Positions 55,355-63,858 of a DNA stretch of 64,000 bases are shown piece after piece. Origin of the DNA: Myxococcus virescens (GTDB taxonomy: Bacteria; Myxococcota; Myxococcia; Myxococcales; Myxococcaceae); assembly GCF_900101905.1 (NCBI RefSeq), contig NZ_FNAJ01000004.1, forward strand, positions 186,001 through 250,000, written 5' to 3'. A model generated the notes under the pieces. The model saw nothing but the letters and a program-made list of their open reading frames with translations, had not been told where the DNA came from and did not search any database. Both the position numbers and the translations under genes were made by a program. Position 1 is the stretch's first letter; the number at the start of each line of letters is the position of its first letter.

Positions 55355-56068
55355 ATGTCGCCCGAACCGGCCGCACTCGCCTCGCTGCTGCACACCTCCG
55401 AACCCACCGTCATCGCCGGCGCACTGGGCGCCTTCGTGGTGGGGCTCACGGGGAGCGTGCATTGCCTCCTCATGTGCGGACCGCTGGCCTGCGCGGGTCT
55501 CCCCAGCGTGCCGGGCCCCGAGCGCCGCCGGGCCGTCGTCGCCTACCAGGGAGCGCGCCTGGGCGCCTATGCCCTCGTAGGCGGCGCACTGGGCATGCTG
55601 GGTGGAGGCGTCACCCAGACGCTGGCGGTCTCCACCCGCCCCTACCTTCCCTGGCTGATGGCGGTGGCGCTGGTCGCGTCCGCGCTGGAGCTGGGCAAGC
55701 GCCTGCGCCCGCTGCCGGGCATGGCGAACCTCGCGCGGCATGTCACGCGCTGGGGCGCAAAGTTTTCGTGGACGGGCCGCGCGAGCGCAATGGGTGCGGT
55801 CACACCGCTGCTGCCCTGTGGCCTCCTCTATGGCGTCTTCGCGGTGGCGCTGGCGAGCGGTTCGTTCGGAGGCGGAGCGCTGGTGCTCGCCGCGTTCGCG
55901 CTCGGCGGCCTGCCCGCCCTGCTGGGGGCGCAGCTTCAGGCGGCGCTGTGGAAGCACCGTCCGAAGTGGATGTCCCTGCTGCTCCAACGGGCGGTGCCGC
56001 TGGCGGCGGCGGCGGTGCTCGTCTACCGCGCGGTGAGCGTGAACGCCGGTGGAGCCAGCTGTCACTGA
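55355..56068 (+). CDS. TauE/SafE (UreH-like) membrane protein
   Basis: 237 residues with about six membrane helices. The key blocks are GAFVVGLTGSVHCLLMCGPLA (first helix, with HCxxMCG) and, later, GAVTPLLPCGLLYGVFAVAL, as in the SafE/UreH-type proteins found next to ccoI and ccoS in many bacteria. They may help metal or thiol transport for oxidase assembly, but this is unproven here. The ATG at 55355 is chosen so as not to overlap ccoI; a longer frame runs upstream within it. Confidence 0.82.
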   Translation: MSPEPAALASLLHTSEPTVIAGALGAFVVGLTGSVHCLLMCGPLACAGLPSVPGPERRRAVVAYQGARLGAYALVGGALGMLGGGVTQTLAVSTRPYLPWLMAVALVASALELGKRLRPLPGMANLARHVTRWGAKFSWTGRASAMGAVTPLLPCGLLYGVFAVALASGSFGGGALVLAAFALGGLPALLGAQLQAALWKHRPKWMSLLLQRAVPLAAAAVLVYRAVSVNAGGASCH

Positions 56069-56119
56069 GAAGGGCGCGGGCGTTCCGGGCGAAAGCACCG
56101 GGCCGTCCGCGCCACGAGC

Positions 56120-56776
56120 TCAGCGCAGCGCGGCCACTGCCTCGAGCGCGGAGGGCTCACCCGCGACGAGCAACGCGTCGGATGGGGTGAGCAGCCGGTC
56201 CGGGTCCGGCACCGGGAGCATGCGGTCCTGGAGCACGTCATGCACGGCGACCACGTGCACGCGGTAGCGCTGCGGCAGGGCGAGCACACGCAGGCTCTTG
56301 CCATACCAGGCCTCCGGCACGGGCATCTCCTGAAGGCCGAACTCCGTTCCCAGCTGCACGTACTGAAGGAGCCGGCCGCTGGTGATGCGGCTGGCCAGTC
56401 CCAGGGCGCTCTCCCGCTCGGGGAAGATGCTCTCGGTGGCCCCCAGCGCGTTGGCAATGCGCGCATGGTCATCCGAGCGGACCTTCACGTAGATGTCCTG
56501 GATGCCCGTGTCCCGCAGGGCGAGCAGCGCGAGGATGCTGGCCGAAAGGTCCTCTCCCGTGGAGATGATGGCGGCGTCCGCCCCCCGCGCGCCCACCTCC
56601 TCCAACACCTGGCGCTGCGTGGCGTCCCCCACCATGGCCTTGGACACGCGCGCGCCCAGGGCGTCCACCACCGCCGGTCGCGGGTCGATGGCGATGACGT
56701 CATGCCCCTGCTCATGCAGGCGCGCGGCGATGACCGAGCCGAAGTTGCCCAGGCCCACCACGATGATGCGCTTCAT
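56120..56776 (-). CDS. KtrA/TrkA-type potassium channel regulatory protein
   Basis: 218 residues. RCK domain start RIIVVGLGNFGSVIAARLHE (GxGxxG, residues 8-13), then AIDPRPAVVDAL with the acidic residue for nucleotide binding, DATQRQVLEEVGARGADAAI, and a C-terminal TrkA_C domain (LRVLALPQRYRVHVVAVHDV). It gates the transporter by binding ATP or NAD. It ends the pair with the upstream TrkH gene (9 bp gap). Confidence 0.92.
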   Translation of the reverse strand: MKRIIVVGLGNFGSVIAARLHEQGHDVIAIDPRPAVVDALGARVSKAMVGDATQRQVLEEVGARGADAAIISTGEDLSASILALLALRDTGIQDIYVKVRSDDHARIANALGATESIFPERESALGLASRITSGRLLQYVQLGTEFGLQEMPVPEAWYGKSLRVLALPQRYRVHVVAVHDVLQDRMLPVPDPDRLLTPSDALLVAGEPSALEAVAALR

Positions 56777-56785
56777 CCGTGCTCC

Positions 56786-58231
56786 TTAACCAACGATGAG
56801 GTCCTCCTGCGCGGGGCGCACGTGCCGCAGGTGCGTCCGGGCGCGCAGGCTGAGGGCGGCGAAGAAGGACAGCGGCCCCAGCCGTCCCACGAACATCAGC
56901 CCGATGATCAGCAGCTTGCCCGCCACGCTCAGGCTGGGCGACATATCCATGGTCAGCCCCACCGTGCAGAAGGCGCTGACCACCTCGAAGAAGACGGGAA
57001 GGAAGCTGGCGCGCGCGGCCTGCACCGACTCCGCTCCGCGCCCCTCCGTGAAGGAGAGCACGAAGACGGCCGCCGTCATCACCCCGAAGGCGATGAGGGC
57101 CAGCGACACCGTGCGTTCGATGGTGCCCTCCGGGATGGCGCGGCCATGCAACTCGGCATGCCGGCGTCCCCGGATGCGCGTGAAGGCGAGCGCGCCCAGC
57201 ACCGCCAGCGTCGTCGTCTTCAAGCCCCCGGCCGTGGAGCCAGGACTGCCTCCCACCACCATCAGCAGGATGGTGAAGAAACCGCTCGCGTTGCTCACCT
57301 CGGAGTAGCTCACGCTGTTGAAGCCCGCCGTGCGCGCCGTGGCGGACATGAACCAGGCGTTGACCACCCGGTCCACGTAGCCCAGGGGCGCCAGCGTTCC
57401 CCGCCACTCGAAGAGCGCGAAGAGCACGGTGCCGCCCACCAGCAGCACCCCGGTGACGAGCAGCGCCGCGAAGGTGTGTACACTCATCCGCCGGGAGCGC
57501 TGGTCGCGGCTGCGCCACCAGCGCAGCGCCTCCTCGCTCGACAGGTAGCCCAGGCTCCCCATGATGATGAGGAAGGAGATGACCAGGAGCGTGAGGGGCT
57601 CCCGGCTGAAGCCCGCCAGCGAATCACTGAACGTCGAGAACCCGGCGTTGCAGAAGGCGCTGACCGAATGGAAGACAGCGTGCCAGGCCGCCTCCTTCCA
57701 GCCGAAGCGCGGCAGCCACAGCAGCCACAGCAACAACGCCCCCAGCGCCTCCACCCCCAAGGTGAAGCGCGCGACCCGCAGCGTCAGCGACAGCACGTTG
57801 TGCCGGTGCGTGTAGTCCATGGGCGCACCGACGATGACCTCGCTGCGGAGGGACAGCCGCCGGCCCAACGCGCCGATGACGAGCGTGGTGAGGGTGACCA
57901 GCCCCAGGCCCCCCAACTGGATGAAGACGAGCAGCCACAGTTGCCCCCAGCGGGTGAAGGCCGTCGCGGTGTTCACCACGGAGAGCCCCGTCACGCACAC
58001 CGCGCTCGTCATGGTGAAGAGCGCGTCGAGAAAGCCCAGGCGCGGGCCCGTGTACAACGCCGGGAGCCAGAGCAACCCCGCCGTCCCCACCGCGATGAGG
58101 ACCGCGAAGGAGAGCGCCAGCAACGTCGCCGGTGAGATGGAGAACCAGCGCAGCCAGAGCCAGCGGAGGGGTGAACGAAGGAAGGAGTCCACGGGGCTGG
58201 GGAGACCATCCACCAAGTCGAGGCGCTCCAC
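56786..58231 (-). CDS. TrkH/KtrB-family potassium transporter
   Basis: 481 residues with about ten membrane helices in the four-fold MPM layout. Selectivity-filter-like segments include FTMTSAVCVTGLSVVNTATAF, FHSVSAFCNAGFSTFSDSLA, MSATARTAGFNSVSYSEVSN and FEVVSAFCTVGLTMDMSPSL. It moves potassium with sodium or protons and works with the RCK protein encoded 9 bp downstream. Confidence 0.93.
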   Translation of the reverse strand: MERLDLVDGLPSPVDSFLRSPLRWLWLRWFSISPATLLALSFAVLIAVGTAGLLWLPALYTGPRLGFLDALFTMTSAVCVTGLSVVNTATAFTRWGQLWLLVFIQLGGLGLVTLTTLVIGALGRRLSLRSEVIVGAPMDYTHRHNVLSLTLRVARFTLGVEALGALLLWLLWLPRFGWKEAAWHAVFHSVSAFCNAGFSTFSDSLAGFSREPLTLLVISFLIIMGSLGYLSSEEALRWWRSRDQRSRRMSVHTFAALLVTGVLLVGGTVLFALFEWRGTLAPLGYVDRVVNAWFMSATARTAGFNSVSYSEVSNASGFFTILLMVVGGSPGSTAGGLKTTTLAVLGALAFTRIRGRRHAELHGRAIPEGTIERTVSLALIAFGVMTAAVFVLSFTEGRGAESVQAARASFLPVFFEVVSAFCTVGLTMDMSPSLSVAGKLLIIGLMFVGRLGPLSFFAALSLRARTHLRHVRPAQEDLIVG

Positions 58232-58276
58232 CAGTTTCCCATGCTCGAACTGGGCCGCGGAGGCGCGCCGCGGGAC

Positions 58277-58918
58277 TCAACCGCCGCGTCGCTTCGCGCC
58301 ACGCCGCCCGTTCGAAGCAGCCGGTTCCTTCGGCAGGTGCCGCAATCCCATCCACCCGAGCGCCGCGACGTGGCGCGCGACGTGGTCGATCGAGAAGGAG
58401 CGCCCATCCTCCGCCCACCACTGCCCCACCTGCGTCACCATGCCCACCAGCGCGTTCGCGTAGATGGGCGCGACCTTGGGGTTGTAGCCAGCGTGCTCGA
58501 ACTCGCTCTTGAAGATGTCCGCAACCCGCAGCGCGAGGTCGTCGATGACGCGCGTCAGGCCTCGCCGTCCAGCCGCCAGCGGTGAATCGCGCGTCATCAC
58601 CGCGAAGCCCGCGGGCTCCTCCTTGGCGTACGTCATGAAGGCCAGCACCGCCCGCTCGAACCGCTCGCGGGGCGTGCCCGAGGCGATGCTCTCCGACACG
58701 CGCGTCACCAGGTCATCCATCTCCCGGTCCACGATGGCCGCGTAGAGCCCCTCCTTCGCGCCGAAGTGTTCGTAGACGATGGGCTTCGACACGCCCGCCT
58801 GCTGGGCCACCTCCTCGATGGAGGTCGCTTCGTAACCCTTCGAGGCGAACACGCCTCGCCCCACCGCCATCAACTGGACCCGGCGGTCGGCACCCGACAG
58901 TCGCTTCTTCGTCGCCAC
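58277..58918 (-). CDS. TetR-family transcriptional regulator
   Basis: 213 residues from a GTG; AGAGG lies five bases upstream. The helix-turn-helix is at about 15-60 (VFASKGYEATSIEEVAQQAG, VSKPIVYEHFGAKEGLYAAI). The ligand-binding half (DDLVTRVSESIASGTPRERF and on) is as in many myxobacterial and actinobacterial TetR proteins. Repeats immediately upstream look like its own operator. Divergent from the hemolysin III gene, which may be its target. Confidence 0.88.
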   Translation of the reverse strand: MATKKRLSGADRRVQLMAVGRGVFASKGYEATSIEEVAQQAGVSKPIVYEHFGAKEGLYAAIVDREMDDLVTRVSESIASGTPRERFERAVLAFMTYAKEEPAGFAVMTRDSPLAAGRRGLTRVIDDLALRVADIFKSEFEHAGYNPKVAPIYANALVGMVTQVGQWWAEDGRSFSIDHVARHVAALGWMGLRHLPKEPAASNGRRGAKRRGG

Positions 58919-58930
58919 GTTGACCTCTAA

Positions 58931-58977
58931 CCTACCCAACAGTAACTTACCCAACCGGAACCTACCATCCAGTAACT
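58931..58977. promoter_or_regulatory. repeated operator-like elements upstream of a TetR gene
   Basis: cctacccaacagtaact (58931-58947) recurs as cctaccatccagtaact (58961-58977), 14 of 17 bases identical and 30 bp apart (three helical turns), with a related ttacccaaccgg between them. The position, just ahead of the TetR GTG, suggests autoregulation. Confidence 0.5.
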
Positions 58978-59167
58978 CTCCGGTGGAGTTGGAGCCCCTC
59001 ATGTATCGCGTCTCTCGCCGAGCCGTCTTGCCCGACACAGCCGAGCTCAACATCCTCGCCGTCCTCGAATCGCGGGTCCGGTCCTGAGCGCCCAGGCCGC
59101 GGAGAAGCCGAAACTGCGGGGTGTCCTGCATCAGTTCGCCGCCACGGGGGCGCTGGGAGCGGGCCTG

Positions 59168-59737
59168 GTGCTCGTCTTGATGGCCCCGACCGACCGGGCC
59201 GCGACGGCCGCCGCCGTGTTCGCCGTCAGCCTGGTGGTGTTGTTCTCGGTCAGCGCGACCTACCACCGGGTGAACTGGTCCACGCGAGGGAGGACATGGA
59301 TGCGGCGAATGGACCACGCCTCCATCTTCATCCTCATCGCGGGCACCTATACGCCCGTCGCGCTGCTGGGCATCTCCGGGACCGCGGGCAACCGCCTGCT
59401 GCTCCTCATCTGGGCAGGCGCGCTCGCTGGCGTCCTGCAGTCGCTGTTCTGGATACAGGCGCCCAAGGTGGTGACGGCGGCGCTGGCCGTCGCGGTCGGC
59501 TGGACGCTGGTGCCGTACTTCGATGAAGCACGGCAAGCCCTCACGGGCAGCAACCTGGCGCTCATCCTCGCGGGGGGTGTCGCCTACACGGCGGGCGCCC
59601 TCGCCTATGCCCTGAAGCGGCCGAACCTCCGGCCCGGCGTCTTCGGCTACCACGAGCTGTTCCACGCCCTGACGCTGGTCGGTGCGGGGCTCCACTTCAC
59701 GGTCGTCCTGCGACTCGTCCGCGCGGCGACCCTGTAG
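59168..59737 (+). CDS. hemolysin III / PAQR-family membrane protein
   Basis: 189 residues from a GTG, the first standard start in frame. The family motifs are LFSVSATYHRVNWSTRGRTW (SxxYH), RMDHASIFILIAGTYTPVAL (HxxI..GTYTP) and FGYHELFHALTLVGAGLHF (HExFH). About six membrane helices remain. Homologous-looking sequence (EKPKLRGVLHQFAATGALGA) extends upstream in frame to about 59084 with no ATG or GTG, so the real start may be a CTG there. The role is probably not hemolysis; PAQR relatives are membrane hydrolases or receptors. Confidence 0.85.
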   Translation: MLVLMAPTDRAATAAAVFAVSLVVLFSVSATYHRVNWSTRGRTWMRRMDHASIFILIAGTYTPVALLGISGTAGNRLLLLIWAGALAGVLQSLFWIQAPKVVTAALAVAVGWTLVPYFDEARQALTGSNLALILAGGVAYTAGALAYALKRPNLRPGVFGYHELFHALTLVGAGLHFTVVLRLVRAATL

Positions 59738-59802
59738 GCCCAGGAATGCCAGGGTCAGCGTTCTGACCTCCAGACAACATGGGCCGGCCCGGCCGGCCGC
59801 TT

Positions 59803-59836
59803 GACTAGAATCTGGCTCTAGAATCAGATTCTAGTC
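59803..59836. promoter_or_regulatory. perfect palindromic operator next to TetR start codon
   Basis: gactagaatctg (59803-59814) and cagattctagtc (59825-59836) are perfect 12-bp inverted arms around gctctagaat; TAGAATC also repeats inside. The right arm touches the ATG at 59837. It is a strong candidate for the binding site of the regulator encoded there and leaves no room for a ribosome site. Confidence 0.8.
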
Positions 59837-60460
59837 ATGGAGCGTAAACGTCGCAGCGCGACCGGCGAGCAGAGCCGTCGCGCCATCCTGGATGCCGCGC
59901 TGGATTGCTTCTCCCGGCTGGGCTGGGCGGCGACGACCATCGAGGACATCCGCAAGGTCAGCGGCGCCAGCGTGGGCAGCGTCTACCACCACTTCGGTGC
60001 GAAGGAAGGCATCGCGGTGGCGCTCTACATCGACTGCCTGCGTCTCCATCAGGAGTCGTTGCGGAGTCGGCTGGAGCGGAAGCACGACGCGGAAGCCTTC
60101 GTGCGCACCATCGTCACCCACCACATCGCCTGGTCCCGGGAGCACCCGGAGGCCGCCCGCTATCTCCTGCGCATGCGCCGTGAGGAAGCCGTGGCCGCGG
60201 CCGAACAGGAAATCCAATCCGCGACGGGCGACTTCATCCGGGAAGGCTTCAGCCGGATGAAGGCCCATGCCCAGGCGGGCGAGCTGCTGCCACTGCCTCC
60301 GGCCGTCTACATGCCGCTGATGCTCGGCCCCGCCCAGGAATTGCTGCGCGCCTGGGCCAACGGTCACGTGGAGCTCAAGGCCGGCATCGAGAAGGTCCTC
60401 GCAGATGCCGCCTGGCGATGCCTGCGTCCAGAGACAGCCCCCTCCAGGAAGGTGCCATGA
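59837..60460 (+). CDS. TetR/AcrR-family transcriptional regulator
   Basis: 207 residues. The helix-turn-helix is at about 15-60 (AILDAALDCFSRLGWAATTI, VSGASVGSVYHHFGAKEGIA). The C-terminal half (AFVRTIVTHHIAWSREHPEA, EELLRAWANGHVELKAGI-like) is the ligand part. A perfect palindrome lies against its start codon, so it probably represses its own operon. ATGA overlap couples it to the next gene, an alpha/beta hydrolase, and then a crotonase: a likely catabolic operon. Confidence 0.9.
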   Translation: MERKRRSATGEQSRRAILDAALDCFSRLGWAATTIEDIRKVSGASVGSVYHHFGAKEGIAVALYIDCLRLHQESLRSRLERKHDAEAFVRTIVTHHIAWSREHPEAARYLLRMRREEAVAAAEQEIQSATGDFIREGFSRMKAHAQAGELLPLPPAVYMPLMLGPAQELLRAWANGHVELKAGIEKVLADAAWRCLRPETAPSRKVP

Positions 60461-61350
60461 TGCCGGATGACGCCCTGCCCTCTCCCGTCGCGACGGCCTC
60501 ACCGGAGGTCGTCCGGATTCCCGCCCGGGATGGGCTCCCTCTGGCCGCGACGGTGTACCAGGGGCTCCAGGACAATGGCGTGGTCGTCCAGATCAATCCC
60601 GCGACGGCCGTGCCGCGCAGGTACTACGACGCCTTCGCCCGGTTCCTCTCGGGCCGGGGTTTCACGGTCGTCACGTATGACTACCGGACCATGGGGGACT
60701 CGGTCGTCGATGCGTCCCTGCGCAACCAGGCCCGCTTCCAGGACTGGGGCGAGCTGGACACGCCCGCTGTGCTGGACTGGGTGACGGCGCGGTTCCCCTC
60801 GCACCGGCTGGCCGTCGTGGGCCACTCGGCGGGCGGTCAGATGCTGGGGCTGGCGGAGAACGCCTCCCGCATTCATTCCGTGCTGCTGATTGGCTCACAG
60901 CACGGCTGGTGGCGGCACTGGCCGCTCCGCCAACGGCTGGCGTTGGCCGCCATCTGGTACGTCGCGCTGCCCGCCTCCGTCGCGCTGCTGGGCTACTTCC
61001 CGGGCCGCGCCGTGGGCTCGGAAGACCTCCCAGGAGGCATCGCGAAGCAGTGGGCGCGCTGGTGCCGCAACCCACACTACGTCTCCGACGACAACGGCGC
61101 GCCGCTGAGGCCGTACAACGACCGGGTCCGGGCGCGAATACGGCTCTACAGCTTCTCCGACGATTCCATCGCGCCGGAGGCCGCCGCGCGTGCGTTGCTC
61201 GACTACTACCCGAACGCGGCGCGCGAGCACCTGCACCGCACGCCCGCGGAGCTCGGCATGAAGCGCATCGGCCACTTCGGCTGGTTCCGCTCCAGCACGC
61301 CCGAGGCCGTCTGGGTGGAGGCGGCGGATTGGCTCGAACAGACGAAGTGA
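60457..61350 (+). CDS. alpha/beta-hydrolase (serine aminopeptidase-like)
   Basis: 297 residues. The start ATG overlaps the TetR stop (ATGA), with AGGAAGG upstream; an ATG one codon later is also possible. PARDGLPLAATVYQ, FTVVTYDYRTMGDS and the nucleophile elbow VVGHSAGGQMLGLAENAS mark the fold, with SFSDDSIAPEAAA near the acid residue and GHFGWF near the His. It resembles the large group often annotated as hydrolase or esterase. A decayed relative lies downstream at 62.2 kb. Confidence 0.87.
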   Translation: MMPDDALPSPVATASPEVVRIPARDGLPLAATVYQGLQDNGVVVQINPATAVPRRYYDAFARFLSGRGFTVVTYDYRTMGDSVVDASLRNQARFQDWGELDTPAVLDWVTARFPSHRLAVVGHSAGGQMLGLAENASRIHSVLLIGSQHGWWRHWPLRQRLALAAIWYVALPASVALLGYFPGRAVGSEDLPGGIAKQWARWCRNPHYVSDDNGAPLRPYNDRVRARIRLYSFSDDSIAPEAAARALLDYYPNAAREHLHRTPAELGMKRIGHFGWFRSSTPEAVWVEAADWLEQTK

Positions 61351-61373
61351 CTTCACCACCCAACGAGGGACTC

Positions 61374-62153
61374 ATGAGCAACTTCATCACGGAAGAGACC
61401 GAAGGGTTCGTGCGGAAGATTGGACTGAACCGCCCTGAGAAGCGGAACGCGATGAACATCGCGCTCATCGAGCAACTCTCGGGCGCGCTGGGACGGGCCG
61501 AGGCCGACGAGAACGTCCGGGTGTGCGTGCTCTTCGCTCACGGCACCGTGTTCACGGCGGGGCTGGACCTCATGGATGTGTTTCCCAGGCTGGGTGATGC
61601 CCGGACGCTGTTCAGCGCGGCGGGCATCGACCCGTGGGCCACGCATGGCCCCGCGAGGACGAAGCCGCTCATCATCGCGGTGCATGGCAAATGCCTCACG
61701 CTCGGCATCGAGCTGATGCTCGCGGCCGACATCACGGTGGCTTCCGAGGACGCCACCTTCGAGCAGATTGAAATCGACCGCGGCATCTTCCCCTTCGGCG
61801 GGGGCACGGCCCGGTGGGTGCGGACCATGGGTTGGGGCAACGCGATGCAGTACCTGCTGACGGGCGATGCGCTCGACGCGCGTGAAGCGCACCGGTTGGG
61901 GCTCGTGCAGCGAGTCGTCTCGCGCGAGGCGCTGATGGAGACGGCGATGGGCCTCGCGGCCCGCATCGCGTCGAAGCCGCCCCTCGCCATCAAGGCGACC
62001 ATCGAGAGCGCGCGGACGGCCGTCCTCGAAGGGGAGCGCGCCGCGGCGGAGAAGCTCCTGCCGGCCATCCAGCAGCTCGCGACGACCGAGGATGTGCAGG
62101 AGGCGCTCTCCGCCCACTTCGAACGCCGGCCCGCGACCTTCCGCGGCCGATGA
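61374..62153 (+). CDS. enoyl-CoA hydratase/isomerase-family protein
   Basis: 259 residues. The crotonase fold is clear: IGLNRPEKRNAMNIALIEQL, then VFTAGLDL (oxyanion), the HGKCLTLGIELMLAADITVA block, and ATFEQIEIDRGIFPFGGGTA with the second Glu/Asp region. It hydrates or isomerises an acyl-CoA. It sits 23 bp after the hydrolase and belongs to the same operon as the TetR gene; ACGAGGGA precedes the ATG. Confidence 0.9.
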   Translation: MSNFITEETEGFVRKIGLNRPEKRNAMNIALIEQLSGALGRAEADENVRVCVLFAHGTVFTAGLDLMDVFPRLGDARTLFSAAGIDPWATHGPARTKPLIIAVHGKCLTLGIELMLAADITVASEDATFEQIEIDRGIFPFGGGTARWVRTMGWGNAMQYLLTGDALDAREAHRLGLVQRVVSREALMETAMGLAARIASKPPLAIKATIESARTAVLEGERAAAEKLLPAIQQLATTEDVQEALSAHFERRPATFRGR

Positions 62154-62189
62154 CGGTCTCAGGAGGCCGGGGCATTCCAGCGCATCCAG

Positions 62190-62440
62190 AGCCCCATCAC
62201 GGGGAGCCCACCTCGCTCCGCGCGTCCGACGGATGCTCGCTCGGCGCGAGCCGCTTTGCCGCCACAGCGCCCCTCGCGGGCGCATCCTCGTCCCGGGCCC
62301 GACAGGCCCGGAGCGGCTTCGGGACCTTGACCTTCGGCTACCGAGGCATTGGCCGCTCTTCATCGTCGCCCACTCGTTCGGCGGCCATGCGATGGGGCTC
62401 ATTCAACATGCTCGACCTGAACAACGTGCGCCCCGTGGAC
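62190..62440 (+). pseudogene. decayed alpha/beta-hydrolase remnant
   Basis: The 330 bp after the crotonase hold no intact gene, but pieces of an alpha/beta hydrolase are legible in two frames: LRASDGCSLGASRFA and FGTLTFGYRGIGRSS in one, then PLFIVAHSFGGHAMGLIQHA (nucleophile elbow) in another. They match the same order in the intact hydrolase at 60.5-61.3 kb, with deletions between. Probably a dead copy. Confidence 0.6.
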
Positions 62441-62485
62441 GCCCCGCGCCGTCGTCGGCCCGAGGCGTCCTGACGCAGTCCCGGC

Positions 62486-63811
62486 TCAGGCCTGCTCGGT
62501 GCGCAGCGTCACCGGATGCTCCTTGAGCCATGCCTGGCAGCGCTCGATGCGCGCGGCGGCGGCAGGCAGGCCCATGCTCAGCAGCAGCGCGCGGTAGGGC
62601 TCGAAGGCCTCCGGCGTCCACGCGGTGAGCGCCTTGAGGTCGGCCAGCGCCACCATCTCCTCGGGCGAGCGCCCCTCTGCTTCCTTCCGTGCCGTGAGCA
62701 GCGCGGCGAGCGTCATCCGCGCGGGCTCCGCCTCGAAGGCGATGGCGGCGTCCATGTACGCCGTGCGGGTGGCGTCATCCGCGGCCGCGTCCTTCGCCTT
62801 CTCCCGCAGCCGGTCGAGCAGCCCCACGAGGAAGTCCTCGTCGAGCGCGCCCTTCACCGCGCGCATCAGCGCCGTCACTGCGTCCCGGCGCACCGAGGGC
62901 TCCGTGCCCGTGGGCAGGGCCTTCAGCGCCTGCATCGGGTCCCAGAGCGCGCACGTGAGCCACAGCTCCTCTTCGGGCGAGAAGACGGCCGGCGTCGTCG
63001 AGGCCCGCAGCCACGCCTCCACGCGGGCGGCGCGCTCCTTGGCCTCGCGAGCGATGCGCTCGGCCAGCTCCGGGTCCTCTTGCACGTACTTGAGCAGCGC
63101 GCCCACGTCGCCGCCACGAGCCTGTTGGAGCGCGGCCTTCGCCTCGTCGGAGAGGGACTCCTCCTCGAGCCCCTTCACCAGCGCCTCGTACTTCTGGGAC
63201 AGCTCCTTGTGCCTGGCGCTCCACTCGCGGAACTGCACGTCGAAGACGACGTCCAGGACGGGGATGTCCTCCGGCCGGGCCTTGCCCATCCGCTTGGACG
63301 CGGAGGCCAGCAGTGTGCCCACGCCAATGGCCCGCCGGTCCTCGGCGGACAGTCCAGGCGTGGACATCTTGGACATCAGCGCGGCCCCGAGCGCCTCCAG
63401 GAACGCAGGCGTGCCGAGCGCGCGCACCGTTCCCACCAACAGCTCACGACGGGCGCTGGCGGCGTCCTGCTCCGTGTTCTCCGACAGCCGGGCCAGTTCA
63501 TTCCCCACGTGCTCGGAGAAGGCCTTCACGTCGAAGCGCAGGCCCGGCGCCGGGCCCCAGTCCGTCAGCAACTCCGCCAGCCGCTCCAGGGCACCGGACA
63601 GCTTGGACACATCGGGGTCGCCCAGCACTTCCATCGCCGCCTCGAGGTCGGCCCTGGCGGACGAGGCGGGGGCGGCGGGCGGCGCGGCGCGGGCCCGGTC
63701 CTCGGCGGCATGGCAGACCTTGTACTTCTTGCCACTGCCACAGGGACACGGGTCGTTTCGGCCGGGCTTCTTCGAGCTCAAGAGGTCCTCAGGGGGTCGC
63801 GCAGGCGACAA
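62486..63811 (-). CDS. SEC-C motif protein
   Basis: 441 residues from a TTG (another TTG follows at 63781; no ATG precedes the motif). PGRNDPCPCGSGKKYKVCH near the N-terminus is a SEC-C zinc-binding motif as in the end of SecA. The rest is helical and Glu/Ala/Leu-rich (SGALERLAELLTDWG, LVKGLEEESLSDEAKAALQQ) without a named domain. SEC-C motifs bind SecB, ribosomes or other proteins, so an adaptor or chaperone-linked role is a guess. Confidence 0.82.
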   Translation of the reverse strand: MSPARPPEDLLSSKKPGRNDPCPCGSGKKYKVCHAAEDRARAAPPAAPASSARADLEAAMEVLGDPDVSKLSGALERLAELLTDWGPAPGLRFDVKAFSEHVGNELARLSENTEQDAASARRELLVGTVRALGTPAFLEALGAALMSKMSTPGLSAEDRRAIGVGTLLASASKRMGKARPEDIPVLDVVFDVQFREWSARHKELSQKYEALVKGLEEESLSDEAKAALQQARGGDVGALLKYVQEDPELAERIAREAKERAARVEAWLRASTTPAVFSPEEELWLTCALWDPMQALKALPTGTEPSVRRDAVTALMRAVKGALDEDFLVGLLDRLREKAKDAAADDATRTAYMDAAIAFEAEPARMTLAALLTARKEAEGRSPEEMVALADLKALTAWTPEAFEPYRALLLSMGLPAAAARIERCQAWLKEHPVTLRTEQA

Positions 63812-63858
63812 GGAGAGTCCACGACGGTGCTAGGAGTAGGCATCCCACCGGGCGGGAA

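Noticed and set aside
62154..62485. A complete small gene after the crotonase gene
   Set aside because: The open frames end or begin without ribosome sites and the recognisable hydrolase motifs lie in different frames, so decay is the better reading.
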